Positions 25,207 through 35,344 of a stretch of DNA of 64,000 nt are shown here, one piece after another. Every line of letters starts with the position of its first letter. Position 1 is the first letter of the stretch. The stretch lies in NCBI RefSeq assembly GCF_028285715.1, contig NZ_JANQOO010000003.1:1-64000 (forward strand), in the 5' to 3' direction. Position numbers and translations under genes: made by a program. The notes below the pieces were generated by a model that worked only from the letters and a program-made list of their open reading frames with translations, made no database searches and had not been told where the DNA came from. This DNA comes from Ulvibacterium sp. Lineage in GTDB: Bacteria; Bacteroidota; Bacteroidia; Flavobacteriales; Flavobacteriaceae.

Positions 25207-26517
25207 TTGAAGACACTGGATAAAATACCCACGGGAAAAATAGAGCGGGCGAGCAAACTGGTAAAGACCGGTGTAAAAATAGGGGGCAACTATGTAAAAT
25301 ACTATGGAAAAAAACTAGTGAACCCAGAACTTTCCAAGGATTCGCTAAACGAGGATAATGCAGAGGATATCTACGACGGGCTAAAGAGCCTAAAAGGAAG
25401 CGCACTTAAAGTGGCCCAGATGTTGAGCATGGAAAAGAACTTACTCCCAAGGGCATACGTAGAAAAATTCTCGCTTTCACAATTCTCGGTACCCCCACTT
25501 TCAGCTCCATTGGTCCGCAAGACCTTTAAAAAATATCTGAACAAATATCCTGAAGAGATTTTTGACAGTTTCGAAAGGGATTCGATCAATGCGGCGAGCA
25601 TAGGGCAGGTACATAAAGCGACCAAGGATGGTAAGGAATTGGCAGTTAAGATACAATACCCAGGTGTTGCCGAAAGTATAAGCAGTGATTTGGCTTTGGT
25701 AAAACCAATTGCCATCAGAATGTTTAACCTTCAAGGAAAAGATTCGGACAAATACTTTAAAGAAGTTGAGCATAAATTAATTGAGGAAACCAATTATATT
25801 CTTGAAATACGACAAAGCAAGGAAATTACCGAAGCTTGTAAAGTAATTCCCAATTTGGAATTTCCGCGTTATTATGAATACTTGTCCAGTGAACGTATCA
25901 TCACTATGGATTGGATGCATGGAAAACATCTCAGTGAGTTTTCCAAGTCGGGATTTTCTGAAGAACTTGGGAACAAATTGGGGCAAACCTTATGGGATTT
26001 TTATATGTTCCAAATTCATGGGCTGCGAAAGGTACATGCAGATCCCCATCCCGGTAACTTTTTGGTCAGCTCCGAAGAAACATTGATTGCCATAGATTTT
26101 GGCTGTATAAAGGAGGTTCCCGATGAATTTTACACGCCTTATTTTGAATTGGCCAAAAAGGAAAACATTGAGAATGATACCATTTTTATGGAAAAATTGT
26201 ACGAGCTCGAAATTTTGACCCACACCGATTCACCACAAGAGCTTCAATTTTTCAAGGCTCTTTTTAAAGAAATGTTGACACTTTTTACTTCTCCATTTAA
26301 TGGGGAACACTTCAATTTTGGGGCGGATGATTTTTGGGTCAGGATTGCCGATTTAAGTGAGCGCTACGCTAAGGATGGCCAAATACGGAAAATGAACGGT
26401 AATCGGGGATCAAAACACTTTTTATATATGAACCGTACTTTTTTTGGCCTTTACAATCTGCTACACGACCTTAAGGCCACTGTTGCGGTAAACCGTTTTA
26501 AGAAGTATCTGCCTTAA
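25207..26517 (+). CDS. ABC1/UbiB family atypical kinase
   Basis: 436 residues. Shows the family's signature segments: GSALKVAQMLSM (the KxGQ-like motif, here KVAQ), NAASIGQVHKA (the A-rich nucleotide loop), LAVKIQYPG (lysine), EETNYILE, VHADPHPGNFLV and IAIDFGCIKEV (the catalytic D and metal DFG-like site). UbiB-type proteins support isoprenoid quinone biosynthesis or lipid handling at the membrane. It starts with TTG at 25207; no ATG fits. Co-transcribed with the TetR gene. Confidence 0.92.
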   Translation: MKTLDKIPTGKIERASKLVKTGVKIGGNYVKYYGKKLVNPELSKDSLNEDNAEDIYDGLKSLKGSALKVAQMLSMEKNLLPRAYVEKFSLSQFSVPPLSAPLVRKTFKKYLNKYPEEIFDSFERDSINAASIGQVHKATKDGKELAVKIQYPGVAESISSDLALVKPIAIRMFNLQGKDSDKYFKEVEHKLIEETNYILEIRQSKEITEACKVIPNLEFPRYYEYLSSERIITMDWMHGKHLSEFSKSGFSEELGNKLGQTLWDFYMFQIHGLRKVHADPHPGNFLVSSEETLIAIDFGCIKEVPDEFYTPYFELAKKENIENDTIFMEKLYELEILTHTDSPQELQFFKALFKEMLTLFTSPFNGEHFNFGADDFWVRIADLSERYAKDGQIRKMNGNRGSKHFLYMNRTFFGLYNLLHDLKATVAVNRFKKYLP

Positions 26518-26646
26518 AGCATCCCTACAACGACCCTTCATCCTACATTTTTGGTTATATTGGGTCCTTTATTCTTCCCCTTTTTGCTTTTCTAGAATTA
26601 AAAAGTAGGGTATGGTCAATTTATAAAATCAGAAAACGAAGTCTTT

Positions 26647-27654
26647 ATGTATAATTCGAAAATAATAGGCTTGGGGTATTTTGTCCCGGATAATGTGGTG
26701 ACTAATGGCGATCTGTCCAAAGTTATGGACACCAATGACGAATGGATTCAGGAGCGCACGGGAATTAAGGAACGAAGACATGTAATAAAAGGAGAGGACA
26801 CTACCACAACAATGGGGGTAAAAGCTGCCAAAGTAGCCATTGAACGTGCTGGAATCGATAAAGATGATATTGATTTTATCATATTCGCAACCTTAAGTCC
26901 GGATTATTATTTTCCAGGTCCAGGGGTTTTGGTACAACGGGATCTGGGCATAAAAACTGTAGGGGCCCTGGACGTACGTAATCAATGCTCCGGTTTCGTA
27001 TATGCCATATCGGTAGCGGATCAATATATAAAAAGCGGTATGTACAAAAATGTTTTGGTCATAGGTTCCGAAGTACATTCCACGGGTTTGGATATGACCA
27101 CACGGGGTAGGGGGGTTTCCGTTATTTTTGGTGATGGGGCCGGTGCAGCGGTTCTGGGCAGGGAAGAGGATACCTCCAAGGGAATTCTTTCCACCCATCT
27201 CCACGCTGAAGGTCAGCATGCCGAAGAGTTATCGCTGATTGCTCCTGGAATGGGAAAAAGATGGATTACGGATATCATTAACGAAGATGACCCAGAAGAT
27301 GTTTCGTACTACCCCCATATGAACGGGCAATTTGTTTTTAAAAATGCCGTAGTCCGTTTTAGTGAGGTTATCAAGGAAGGTCTTGAAGTGAATAACCTAA
27401 GGCCCGGCGATATCGATATGTTGATTCCACATCAGGCCAATTTAAGGATTTCTCAATTTGTCCAGAAAAGTTTCAGATTACGGGATGACCAAGTATTTAA
27501 TAATATTATGAGCTACGGGAACACCACGGCGGCTTCCATACCCATAGCCCTTACCGAGGCATGGGAACAAGGTAAGATCAAGGAAGGTAATCTGGTGGTC
27601 CTAGCGGCTTTTGGAAGCGGATTTTCTTGGGGTAGTGCAATACTGAGATGGTGA
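26647..27654 (+). CDS. fabH: 3-oxoacyl-ACP synthase III (FabH family)
   Basis: 335 residues. Catalyses the first condensation of fatty-acid synthesis. The Cys-His-Asn triad is in place: RNQCSGF (C114), PHQANLR (H262) and YGNTTAASIP (N292). GDGAGAAVL lies at 162-170. Bacteroidota often have several FabH paralogues, so a specialised branched-chain or secondary role cannot be excluded. It is followed 4 bp later by a flavin-oxidase-like gene. Confidence 0.94.
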   Translation: MYNSKIIGLGYFVPDNVVTNGDLSKVMDTNDEWIQERTGIKERRHVIKGEDTTTTMGVKAAKVAIERAGIDKDDIDFIIFATLSPDYYFPGPGVLVQRDLGIKTVGALDVRNQCSGFVYAISVADQYIKSGMYKNVLVIGSEVHSTGLDMTTRGRGVSVIFGDGAGAAVLGREEDTSKGILSTHLHAEGQHAEELSLIAPGMGKRWITDIINEDDPEDVSYYPHMNGQFVFKNAVVRFSEVIKEGLEVNNLRPGDIDMLIPHQANLRISQFVQKSFRLRDDQVFNNIMSYGNTTAASIPIALTEAWEQGKIKEGNLVVLAAFGSGFSWGSAILRW

Positions 27655-27658
27655 AAGT

Positions 27659-28213
27659 ATGGGAAAGCGAATGTCAAGACTAACCCCAAGATTGATTGAC
27701 TTCATTAGGAAACAACACCTGTTTTTTGTCGCTACCGCCATGAAGGATGGGCATATAAACCTCTCCCCAAAGGGTCTGGATTCCTTGAAGGTGATTAATG
27801 AAAATAGAGTGCTTTGGTTGAATCTTACTGGCAGTGGAAATGAAACTGCCACGCATCTCATGCATAATGAACGAATGACCCTGATGTTTTGTGCTTTTGA
27901 AGGACCACCGATGATTCTTCGGCTATACGGATCTGCTAGGGCCTGCCATCCACATGATAGCTTGTGGGAGGAAAGCATTGATTTTTTCCCGAACAAGGCT
28001 GGAGCAAGACAATTGATCGACCTGCACATTGAGCTTGTCCAAATCTCCTGCGGCTTCGGGGTTCCTTTAATGGATTATAGACAACAACGCCAAGAATTGG
28101 TAGAGTGGGCTGAGAGCCAGGGAGAGGAAGGATTAAGAAAATATAGGGAAAGGAAAAATACGACTAGTTTGGATGGCCACACTACCGATATTTCGAATAC
28201 AACAAAACCCTGA
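27659..28213 (+). CDS. Pyridoxamine 5'-phosphate oxidase family protein
   Basis: 184 residues, FMN-binding split-barrel fold: FFVATAMKDGHINLSPKG, LWLNLTGSGNETATHL and MTLMFCAFEGPPMILRLYG. Start at 27659 or the second Met at 27671. Likely a flavin oxidoreductase of unknown substrate rather than PdxH itself. The stop codon TGA (28211-28213) lies inside the stem of the downstream terminator. Confidence 0.88.
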   Translation: MGKRMSRLTPRLIDFIRKQHLFFVATAMKDGHINLSPKGLDSLKVINENRVLWLNLTGSGNETATHLMHNERMTLMFCAFEGPPMILRLYGSARACHPHDSLWEESIDFFPNKAGARQLIDLHIELVQISCGFGVPLMDYRQQRQELVEWAESQGEEGLRKYRERKNTTSLDGHTTDISNTTKP

Positions 28214-28230
28214 CAATGAAGTCAGGGTTT
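28205..28230. terminator. Terminator overlapping the PNPOx stop codon
   Basis: AAACCCTGAC (28205-28214), AATGAA, GTCAGGGTTT (28221-28230), a perfect 10-bp stem. It serves the plus-strand gene and the convergent receptor gene. It is nearly identical to the hairpin at 30996-31021. Confidence 0.9.
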
Positions 28231-28300
28231 CTTCTATTGATGTACCAGTATCAGAGTTTAACCAACCAATCCCTCTAACACCGATGCTATCAATATCTCT

Positions 28301-30751
28301 TTACAATATTCCCCCGCTACCCTGTTTGGTATTACTATCCCTTCTTTTGCGTTGTGCGGCCCTGTTCTTACCGCTTCCGAACATATAGGAAAGTCCTGCA
28401 TAAACCGTCTGACTTTCCCAATTAAATTGCCCATTTTGTACAAAGGGCCTGTCCCCGTCAAAAGCAAAACGCATTGTATTGAACACATCATTAAAGTTGA
28501 GGCTAAAAGTACCCTTGCCTTGGGCAAAGCTGTACCGTGCGCCGGTATTCACAAAATATAAGGGCTTTACCAAAAATTGAATGGTCTGGTTCTCTCCCCT
28601 ATAAAAACCGAATAATTGTAGGGTAAGTTTTTTACCAACCTTAAAGCTATTGTTCATACGAAAATTCCATGCTGTGTTCTCCACTTCCACCCTTTCCACG
28701 ACAATATCGTCCTCTGTGGCTGTAGCGTTATCCGCAAGAAGGCTTTCCGTTATTCCGCGCTGCGTCTGTGAGAATAGGTCAAAACTTCCGTTGATGCTCC
28801 ACCATTTGGTGGGTTTGTAATTACTGGATATTTCTACCCCGTAAGCGGAGGTATTGTCAAAATTATCAAAGGTCAGTATCAATTTGTTGAGATCCAATCG
28901 ATCTACATACACGGCCCTGTTGATTTCATCGGCAATGGCCCTATAAAATACTCCGGCCGTAATACTTCCCTTTTCCATTCTTCGTGTGTAATTCGCTTCC
29001 ATAGAATTTGTAAACTGGGGGACCAAGCTCGGGTTGCCGAAAGAAGATATCAGAGGTGTTGCCCATTCTCGTATAGGATTCACCTGTTGCAATCCCGGCC
29101 GATCTACACGCCTACTAAAACTTAGTTGAAACTGGTTTTTTTCCGTTGGGGTATAGGTTAAAAAGCCCGAGGGATAGATTTGTGTATAATTATCTGTAAA
29201 GGCCCGTATTCTATTGGTATCGGCCTTAACTTCCACATCTTCTACACGTACCCCTATTTGGTAGGACCACCTTTTATGGTTCCTTCCAAAGGTGGCATAG
29301 GCGGAGTATATGTCCATTCCATAAACAAAATCCGTTTCCGGAGTGGGTATAAGATTGCCGGCGGAGTTGAAGGACAGACCGGTAGAGGTGTAGTCTACAT
29401 TGGTCTCAAAAAGGCGCGTTTCCAGCCCTACTTCCAATTTGGATATGGAATCCACCGGGTTAACATAATCCAAATTGGCAATAGTCTGCGTACGTTTGGT
29501 ATCCACAAAATCCATATAATCAGGAAAAACGGTAGTTCCCGTGGATCTAAAGTTGGCATCCTCGTCATTTTTAAACCGGTTGTAATCAACTTCCAGTTCT
29601 ATGTTGTGTCCTTGTTTTTTAAATTCCATTTTGTAATCAAAATTGTACTGCTCACTAGAATTTTCTTGGACATTGTCAAAGAATTGGGTCGTGTTTCTGC
29701 TCAACTCATCATAGTAAATGACATCCGTAACGCCCCTAAATTTTCCGTCGTATAGATTTTGATTGGTAAAAAAGGAAAGGGTATTCTTATCATTCAAATA
29801 AAAATCGACACCAAGTTTGTAGAGATGCGATTTGTTGTTATCGAAAAAATTGAATATCTGTTCGGAATTTTCCTCATCCCGAAAAATAAAACCATCATTT
29901 ACATATTTGCCGATGTTGTTGCCGTAATTACCGTACAGGTTAAATTTTCCATTCCTGTAATTCAAATCTAGGGAACTATTGAATTTTGCTTCAATACCCA
30001 CGGTAAGCCCCGTATTTAGTGTACCATTGAAACCGATATTTGCATTTTTGTGCAATATAATGTTGATGATACCACTCATACCCTCAGGGTTATATTTGGC
30101 CGAAGGATTTGTAATGAGTTCTATGGATTTTATTGAAGTGGATGGAATTTGCCGTAATAACTGCGCGACCGGCACATTGGACAATTTGCCATCTACCATT
30201 ACCCGTACATTGGAATTTCCTCGCAAGGTAAGCTCCCCAGTCTGTTGATCCACATTTACTGAAGGGATGTTGCTCATTATGTCTGAGGCAGTTGGTCCCA
30301 TAGTCGTAAGGTCTTTGCCTATGTTGATTACCTTACGATCTATTTTCTGCTCAATTGTAGTGCGTTCGCCTACCACCTCTACATTGGAAAGTTCTTCCGC
30401 TTCCTCTTCCAATGTAATTACGCCTAAATTTAACTTTCTCTCCCTTTTGGAAATCGTAATCTGTTGGGAATATGTTTTATATCCAATGAACTGTACCTCA
30501 AATATTAGGTCACCTTCTGGAAGGTCCTTTACTTCAAAAGTACCATCCTCTTTTGTAATTCCTCCAGTTTTGTCGTTAGACCCATCCTGTGTTTTGATAA
30601 CAATTGCAGCGTAGGCGATAGGTTGTTGTAAGAGCTTGTCTATAACTTTTCCGGTTACGCTGCCAATTCTTAAATCGGATTTGGATGGCGGGGTATTGGC
30701 AAATAAGGCAATACAGGGAAATATTGCCAAAAGCAGCAATACTTTTTTCAT
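28301..30751 (-). CDS. TonB-dependent-type outer-membrane receptor with carboxypeptidase-like N-domain
   Basis: 816 residues. Signal peptide (LLAIFPCIALFA), then a carboxypeptidase-D regulatory-like beta-sandwich (about 31-115, GKVIDKLLQQPIAYAAIVI, GGITKEDGTFEVKDLPEG), a plug-like region (PSVNVDQQTGELTLRGNSNVRVMVDG, NPSAKYNPEGMSGIINI), and a long outer-membrane beta-barrel of the OMP_b-brl_3 type. No partner SusD gene is adjacent, so this is not a classical polysaccharide locus. The imported substrate is unknown. Confidence 0.93.
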   Translation of the reverse strand: MKKVLLLLAIFPCIALFANTPPSKSDLRIGSVTGKVIDKLLQQPIAYAAIVIKTQDGSNDKTGGITKEDGTFEVKDLPEGDLIFEVQFIGYKTYSQQITISKRERKLNLGVITLEEEAEELSNVEVVGERTTIEQKIDRKVINIGKDLTTMGPTASDIMSNIPSVNVDQQTGELTLRGNSNVRVMVDGKLSNVPVAQLLRQIPSTSIKSIELITNPSAKYNPEGMSGIINIILHKNANIGFNGTLNTGLTVGIEAKFNSSLDLNYRNGKFNLYGNYGNNIGKYVNDGFIFRDEENSEQIFNFFDNNKSHLYKLGVDFYLNDKNTLSFFTNQNLYDGKFRGVTDVIYYDELSRNTTQFFDNVQENSSEQYNFDYKMEFKKQGHNIELEVDYNRFKNDEDANFRSTGTTVFPDYMDFVDTKRTQTIANLDYVNPVDSISKLEVGLETRLFETNVDYTSTGLSFNSAGNLIPTPETDFVYGMDIYSAYATFGRNHKRWSYQIGVRVEDVEVKADTNRIRAFTDNYTQIYPSGFLTYTPTEKNQFQLSFSRRVDRPGLQQVNPIREWATPLISSFGNPSLVPQFTNSMEANYTRRMEKGSITAGVFYRAIADEINRAVYVDRLDLNKLILTFDNFDNTSAYGVEISSNYKPTKWWSINGSFDLFSQTQRGITESLLADNATATEDDIVVERVEVENTAWNFRMNNSFKVGKKLTLQLFGFYRGENQTIQFLVKPLYFVNTGARYSFAQGKGTFSLNFNDVFNTMRFAFDGDRPFVQNGQFNWESQTVYAGLSYMFGSGKNRAAQRKRRDSNTKQGSGGIL

Positions 30752-30938
30752 GATGGTTCGTTTTTTTTGATTTTTCCACCTTTCGGCGGATAGATGATTG
30801 ATGTTACCTAAGTGGACGACAGAAACCAGGTTATGTTACCCAATACAATCTCTTTAACATTTCGTTAACTTTTTTGAAAGGAATGGTTTCTAATTTTTAG
30901 TTGCTGTATTTTGCTCCTATACAGTAGGTTGAAACCAT

Positions 30939-30946
30939 TATCTTTG
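30939..30946 (+). promoter_or_regulatory. -7 box TATCTTTG in the gap between receptor and CoA-binding genes
   Basis: A perfect TAnnTTTG match followed about 50 nt later by the terminator 30996-31021. This defines an independent very short transcription unit of about 70 nt, or a promoter whose transcript stops early. A 30-codon frame starts at ATG 30953 (beginning MGKGKNNFVEVKKH) and runs through the hairpin to 31045; I do not consider it a supported gene. Confidence 0.5.
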
Positions 30947-30995
30947 TTCCACATGGGAAAAGGAAAAAACAATTTTGTCGAAGTTAAAAAACACA

Positions 30996-31021
30996 AAACC
31001 CTGACGTTTCCGTCAGGGTTT
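30996..31021. terminator. Intrinsic terminator, near-copy of the one at 28205-28230
   Basis: AAACCCTGACG (30996-31006), TTTC, CGTCAGGGTTT (31011-31021), an 11-bp perfect stem. The gap 30752-31173 (about 420 bp) holds this hairpin, the -7 box and no supported protein gene. Confidence 0.88.
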
Positions 31022-31173
31022 CTGTCATTGATTCAGCCATACTAAACACTAACCATTAACTATAAACATATAGCCTCATCAATGACCAAATTCGTGTTTG
31101 AACATCTTCATTAGACGATTTTTTCCATGAAAAGTAACAGATTGTATATATTTTAACATCCCAGTATGAACCT

Positions 31174-31533
31174 ATGAAAAATACACTTGTTTTCGGAGCT
31201 TCGTTAAAACCTAGCCGTTACAGCAATCTAGCTATAAATAGACTTATCGAAAACGATATAGTAACTCAAGCATTTGGAAGAGAACCTGGGGAAATTTCTG
31301 GCGTACAAGTTAAGACCAAATTAACCGATTTTCAAAATATTCACACCATAACTTTGTATATAGGGGCAAGCCGTCAGCCTGAGTATTACGGGGAAATTCT
31401 GAAATTGGCACCTAAAAGGGTAATCTTCAATCCCGGCACGGAGAACCCAGAATTTTATAAGCTACTTAGGGACAATGGCATAGAGGTAGAGGTGGCCTGT
31501 ACCTTGGTTTTATTGGCTACCGGACAATATTAA
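31174..31533 (+). CDS. CoA-binding domain protein (YccU-like)
   Basis: 119 residues with a Rossmann-like CoA-binding fold: TLVFGASLKPSRYSNLA at the N-terminus, ITLYIGASRQPEYYGEI in the middle, RVIFNPGTENPEF and GIEVEVACTLVLL at the end. YccU-type proteins bind CoA, but their role is unknown. It is convergent with the symporter gene. Confidence 0.9.
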   Translation: MKNTLVFGASLKPSRYSNLAINRLIENDIVTQAFGREPGEISGVQVKTKLTDFQNIHTITLYIGASRQPEYYGEILKLAPKRVIFNPGTENPEFYKLLRDNGIEVEVACTLVLLATGQY

Positions 31534-31634
31534 AAATCCACCTGGTTTTTCACACGAATTTTCGGACTTAACTTTAACATCCTATAATGAAGGTTTCATC
31601 GGATTTTTTTGCTGTTTGTCGGCAAAAACATATT

Positions 31635-33098
31635 TTATGCTTTCTTGTCCCGTAAAAACCAGAGCCCAATAAAAGTTAAAATACCATTGATTGGTAATAA
31701 TTCGTAGCCTACTTGGTAACCTCCTAAACTCTCCGCAGGTATTTTTCCAAAAACATAAATCAGCCCAACAGAAATAAGCGCAACGATCCAAACATAATTG
31801 TCCTTTACTTTGTGTTTCGTGAAAATCCCGAAGGTGAACATTCCCAGAAGGGGTCCATAGGTGTAAGTGGCCACGGTAAGAAGACCGTCAATCACATTCC
31901 TGTCCAGGATATGCTTAAAAATGATTACCACCACCACTAGCAGTACACTCATACCGATATGGGTGCGTTTTCGAATTTTTTTGCATTCCTCTTCCGGTTT
32001 TTTTTCAATACCGAGGAAATCCACACAAAAAGATGTCGTTAAGGAGGTCAACGCACTGTCCGCACTACTGTAGGCCGCTGCAATAAGACCAAGCATAAAA
32101 GTAATTGCTACGATCATGCCCAAATCACTGTTCAACGCAATTTCAGGAAAAAGAAGATCGGATTTTGGGTCGCCATCCATTAATGGGGTAGCAATATCAA
32201 ATCTATCCGCATAAATAAACAACAAGGCTCCAAGCAGTAAAAAAGCAAAATTTACGACAATAAGCACCAAGCTAAAGGATACCATATTTTTTTGTGCATC
32301 CTTCAGCGATTTACAGGTTAGATTCTTTTGCATCATGTCTTGATCCAACCCGGTCATGCAAATTGTAATGAACATACCACCCAAGAAGGATTTCACAAAA
32401 TGCGTTTTGCCAAAAAAATCATCCGTGAACAGTACTTTATTGTATTCCTTTAGTTCCTCAGAGGCCAAAAACTCGGCAAAGCCCCAATCCAATTTTTGAT
32501 TGATAAAATAAATGGAAAATCCCACGGAAAGTAGCATAAAAAGGGTCTGCAGCGTATCTGTCCAAACAATGGTCTTTATACCCCCTTTAAAGGTATATAT
32601 CCAAATAAGTAAAATGGAGAGAACTACTGTTAGTTCAAAAGGTACATTCCATGCATCAAAAACAAATTGCTGCAACACAATGGCGACTAGGAACAAACGG
32701 AAGGAAGCTCCCAAAACCCTGGACACGAAGAAGGAGATAGCCCCTACCTTATAACTGGTCATTCCCAAACGTTGTTTTAGATACTCATAGATGGAGGTGA
32801 CATTAAGTCTGTAGTAAATGGGCATTAGAATATAGGCAATGACAAAATAGCCGGCCAGGTATCCAAAGACCACCTGCATGTAGCTGAATTGGGATTCCTC
32901 CACCCATCCGGGAACGGAAATAAAAGTAACCCCGGACAATGAGGCACCAATCATTCCAAAGGCCACCAAATACCACGGCGATTGCTTCCCTGCCTTGAAA
33001 AAATCCTCGTTGGAGTCATTCTTGCCCGTAAAATAGGAAATCAACAATAGCAATAGGAAATAGGCCCCTATCAGAAGCAGAATATGGGTAGCGGTCAT
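31635..33098 (-). CDS. Sodium:solute symporter (SSS / SLC5 family)
   Basis: 487 residues, about 13 hydrophobic segments. Typical SSS features: the N-terminal [25 protein letters not shown], the Na+-site helix [26 protein letters not shown] and the later [17 protein letters not shown]. It imports a small solute with Na+. The substrate (sugar, amino acid or other) cannot be told. Confidence 0.93.
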   Translation of the reverse strand: MTATHILLLIGAYFLLLLLISYFTGKNDSNEDFFKAGKQSPWYLVAFGMIGASLSGVTFISVPGWVEESQFSYMQVVFGYLAGYFVIAYILMPIYYRLNVTSIYEYLKQRLGMTSYKVGAISFFVSRVLGASFRLFLVAIVLQQFVFDAWNVPFELTVVLSILLIWIYTFKGGIKTIVWTDTLQTLFMLLSVGFSIYFINQKLDWGFAEFLASEELKEYNKVLFTDDFFGKTHFVKSFLGGMFITICMTGLDQDMMQKNLTCKSLKDAQKNMVSFSLVLIVVNFAFLLLGALLFIYADRFDIATPLMDGDPKSDLLFPEIALNSDLGMIVAITFMLGLIAAAYSSADSALTSLTTSFCVDFLGIEKKPEEECKKIRKRTHIGMSVLLVVVVIIFKHILDRNVIDGLLTVATYTYGPLLGMFTFGIFTKHKVKDNYVWIVALISVGLIYVFGKIPAESLGGYQVGYELLPINGILTFIGLWFLRDKKA

Positions 33099-33252
33099 TG
33101 AAATAATTTCTGGGCAAAGTACAAAAAGTTAATGAGCTACAATACACCGCATAGGAGTTGCGGATAATACCCTGGAACAAGTGTAACAATTTAGAGGTAC
33201 GGTAGTCTTTTTTATAATCCATTCCAACAACCTTATTAACTGCATGCCGGCC

Positions 33253-35250
33253 ATGAAAAGAATTAAAGACCTTAGATGTATCACTTTTTGTTGTTCCCTT
33301 GCTTTCATGTTAACCTTGATTTCCTGTAAGGGCGTTGAGGATACTATGCCGATAGTTATGGATAACCCTATCGCCTTTGGCTTTCCTATGGACGAGATTG
33401 TTCTTGATGGCGATCTGGGGGATTGGTCAGAGGATATGATTCGATATCCGATAAAAAATGTTGGCATGGGTGATTTGCCGACAGGAAAAGAGGATTTTAG
33501 TAGCAATTTCCGAATAGGATATAATGTTGTGCAAAATGCAATTTATATTGGGATGGAAGTGGTGGATCAGTCCATTTTTATAAACTCCGATGGAAATTCC
33601 TATTGGGATGCCCAAGATGGGTTAGAGTTATATTTGGATCTTGAGCATCTAAAGACAGGATCTCCGATTACCCAATATGCTGCCTATGGTGAAGACCGTC
33701 TTGTTTTTGGCGATAAGACCAGTTGGGAAAATGTCCGGATGAAAAAAAAGATGACCAATGAGGGAATGACCGTTGAATGGCGTATTGATCTGGATCAAAG
33801 GATTGTCATGGGAAGTTCCATAGGATTGGATTTAGGAATTATAGACCGGGACAAGGACGAAACATTTTCTTGGATTTCTTGGGGTAAAGGAACCCAAAAG
33901 CTTACGAACCCGGAACGTTGCGGCACTATTTTGTTTGTAGATTCCGGAACCCTATTGGGAACAATTGAAGGAAAGGTGGGGAAATCCAATCTCCCATCGG
34001 AATCGCAGATACCAATAAGCCTAAGAATAAGTAAAACGGACAACCCTAGAATATGGGTACAAACAATGGCCGATTCCCTAGGAAACTATATGGCGCAATT
34101 GCCATTGGGACAATACACCGTTGATATTCCTTCAAAGTTGGTAGCTGGCGACGAGGATTTTTATAGAATTGCCAATGTAAAACCTATGAGCTTTTCGGTA
34201 AAAAAAGGAATTTCGAACACACCCCCAAAACTGGAGCCGCAATTGGCAATCAAACCGGATTTGATTCCTAAAAGAGGAATATTACATGATTTTAGCGAGG
34301 AACGTAGAAATCAAGTCGATGAGTTTGTAAGGGCCTATCAAAAGTTTTATAATATTCCTGGGGTGTCCCTGGCCCTGATAAAGGATGGAAAGATGGTTTA
34401 CCATAAGACTTATGGGGTCAAAAATACGAAGACCGGGGAGCCGGTCGATGAAAAAACCCTGTTCGAGGCCGCCTCAATTACCAAACCGGTCTTTGCATTT
34501 GTAGTGTTAAGATTAGCGGATAAAGGCATTATAGATTTGGATAGGCCATTGTATAAGTACTATCCTTTTGAGGCACTTGAAGAAAAATTTCCAGAATACA
34601 AAAAAATGACGGCCCGGCATGTTCTGATACACAAAAGTGGATTACCCAATTGGGGGGTTCGACTTGAAAATGTTCCTGGTGAAAGATATGGATATTCCGG
34701 AGAAGGTTTTGAGTATTTGAAGAGGGTGGTAGTCCAAATCACTGGAAAACCTATTGAACAACTTTTGGATGAGGAATTAATAAATCCCTTTGGGTTATAC
34801 CATATGGAGTTCAGCGATAGCGAAGAACTTCGCAAAGTGGTTTCCTCGGGCCATCAAGGCAATCAACCCACAAATTGGGAAATTCCCAAGGAAGCAGGTA
34901 TGGCCTTTAGCATGCATACGGAAGCCAAGGCGTTTTCAGACTATGCGCTCACATTATTGGAACAAAAAGGACTTAAACCGGAAACTTATAAAGAGTTTAT
35001 GACCATCCATACAGAGTCGACCAAGGAATATTGGAACGATCCGGAGAAGCGTGAAGGCGCAGGACTAGGTATCTTCATTAGAGAATCGGATTACGGGGAT
35101 ATCTTTAATCATGGAGGAAATAACGGTGATTTTAAATGCCTATTCGAAGTATATCAAGATTTACGGATGGGCTATGTCTGTTTTACAAATTCCGAAACCG
35201 GAAGCTCCCTTACGCAAGATTTGTGGCGTTTTTTTGTTGAAGGCAAATAG
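33253..35250 (+). CDS. Lipoprotein with CBM9-like N-domain fused to a serine beta-lactamase-like hydrolase
   Basis: 665 residues from the ATG at 33253 (or 668 from 33244). A lipobox LISCKG is followed by a CBM9-like sandwich (FPMDEIVLDGDLGDWSEDMI, IYIGMEVVDQSIF, AQDGLELYLDLE). The C-terminal half is a class C-type serine hydrolase: catalytic SxxK in EAASITKP, a tyrosine motif in YGYSGEGF, and HGGNNG replacing KTG. Probably a peptidase or esterase acting outside the cytoplasm; substrate unknown. The fusion of a sugar-binding-like domain to this hydrolase is noteworthy. Confidence 0.85.
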   Translation: MKRIKDLRCITFCCSLAFMLTLISCKGVEDTMPIVMDNPIAFGFPMDEIVLDGDLGDWSEDMIRYPIKNVGMGDLPTGKEDFSSNFRIGYNVVQNAIYIGMEVVDQSIFINSDGNSYWDAQDGLELYLDLEHLKTGSPITQYAAYGEDRLVFGDKTSWENVRMKKKMTNEGMTVEWRIDLDQRIVMGSSIGLDLGIIDRDKDETFSWISWGKGTQKLTNPERCGTILFVDSGTLLGTIEGKVGKSNLPSESQIPISLRISKTDNPRIWVQTMADSLGNYMAQLPLGQYTVDIPSKLVAGDEDFYRIANVKPMSFSVKKGISNTPPKLEPQLAIKPDLIPKRGILHDFSEERRNQVDEFVRAYQKFYNIPGVSLALIKDGKMVYHKTYGVKNTKTGEPVDEKTLFEAASITKPVFAFVVLRLADKGIIDLDRPLYKYYPFEALEEKFPEYKKMTARHVLIHKSGLPNWGVRLENVPGERYGYSGEGFEYLKRVVVQITGKPIEQLLDEELINPFGLYHMEFSDSEELRKVVSSGHQGNQPTNWEIPKEAGMAFSMHTEAKAFSDYALTLLEQKGLKPETYKEFMTIHTESTKEYWNDPEKREGAGLGIFIRESDYGDIFNHGGNNGDFKCLFEVYQDLRMGYVCFTNSETGSSLTQDLWRFFVEGK

Positions 35251-35344
35251 TGCGAATATGTTTTGTATTGCCTTTGGGGTCTAGTTCCAAAAAATACCTG
35301 ATAAAATACCATAATGTTGTAATTTTACCCCGAAAACCAACAGG

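Noticed and set aside
33181-33207. GTGTAACA followed by GTC after 16 nt, resembling the ECF promoter of the 19.9-kb locus
   Set aside because: Only the AAC and GTC cores match, the spacer is one base short and the -10 box differs; too weak without a genome-wide motif search.
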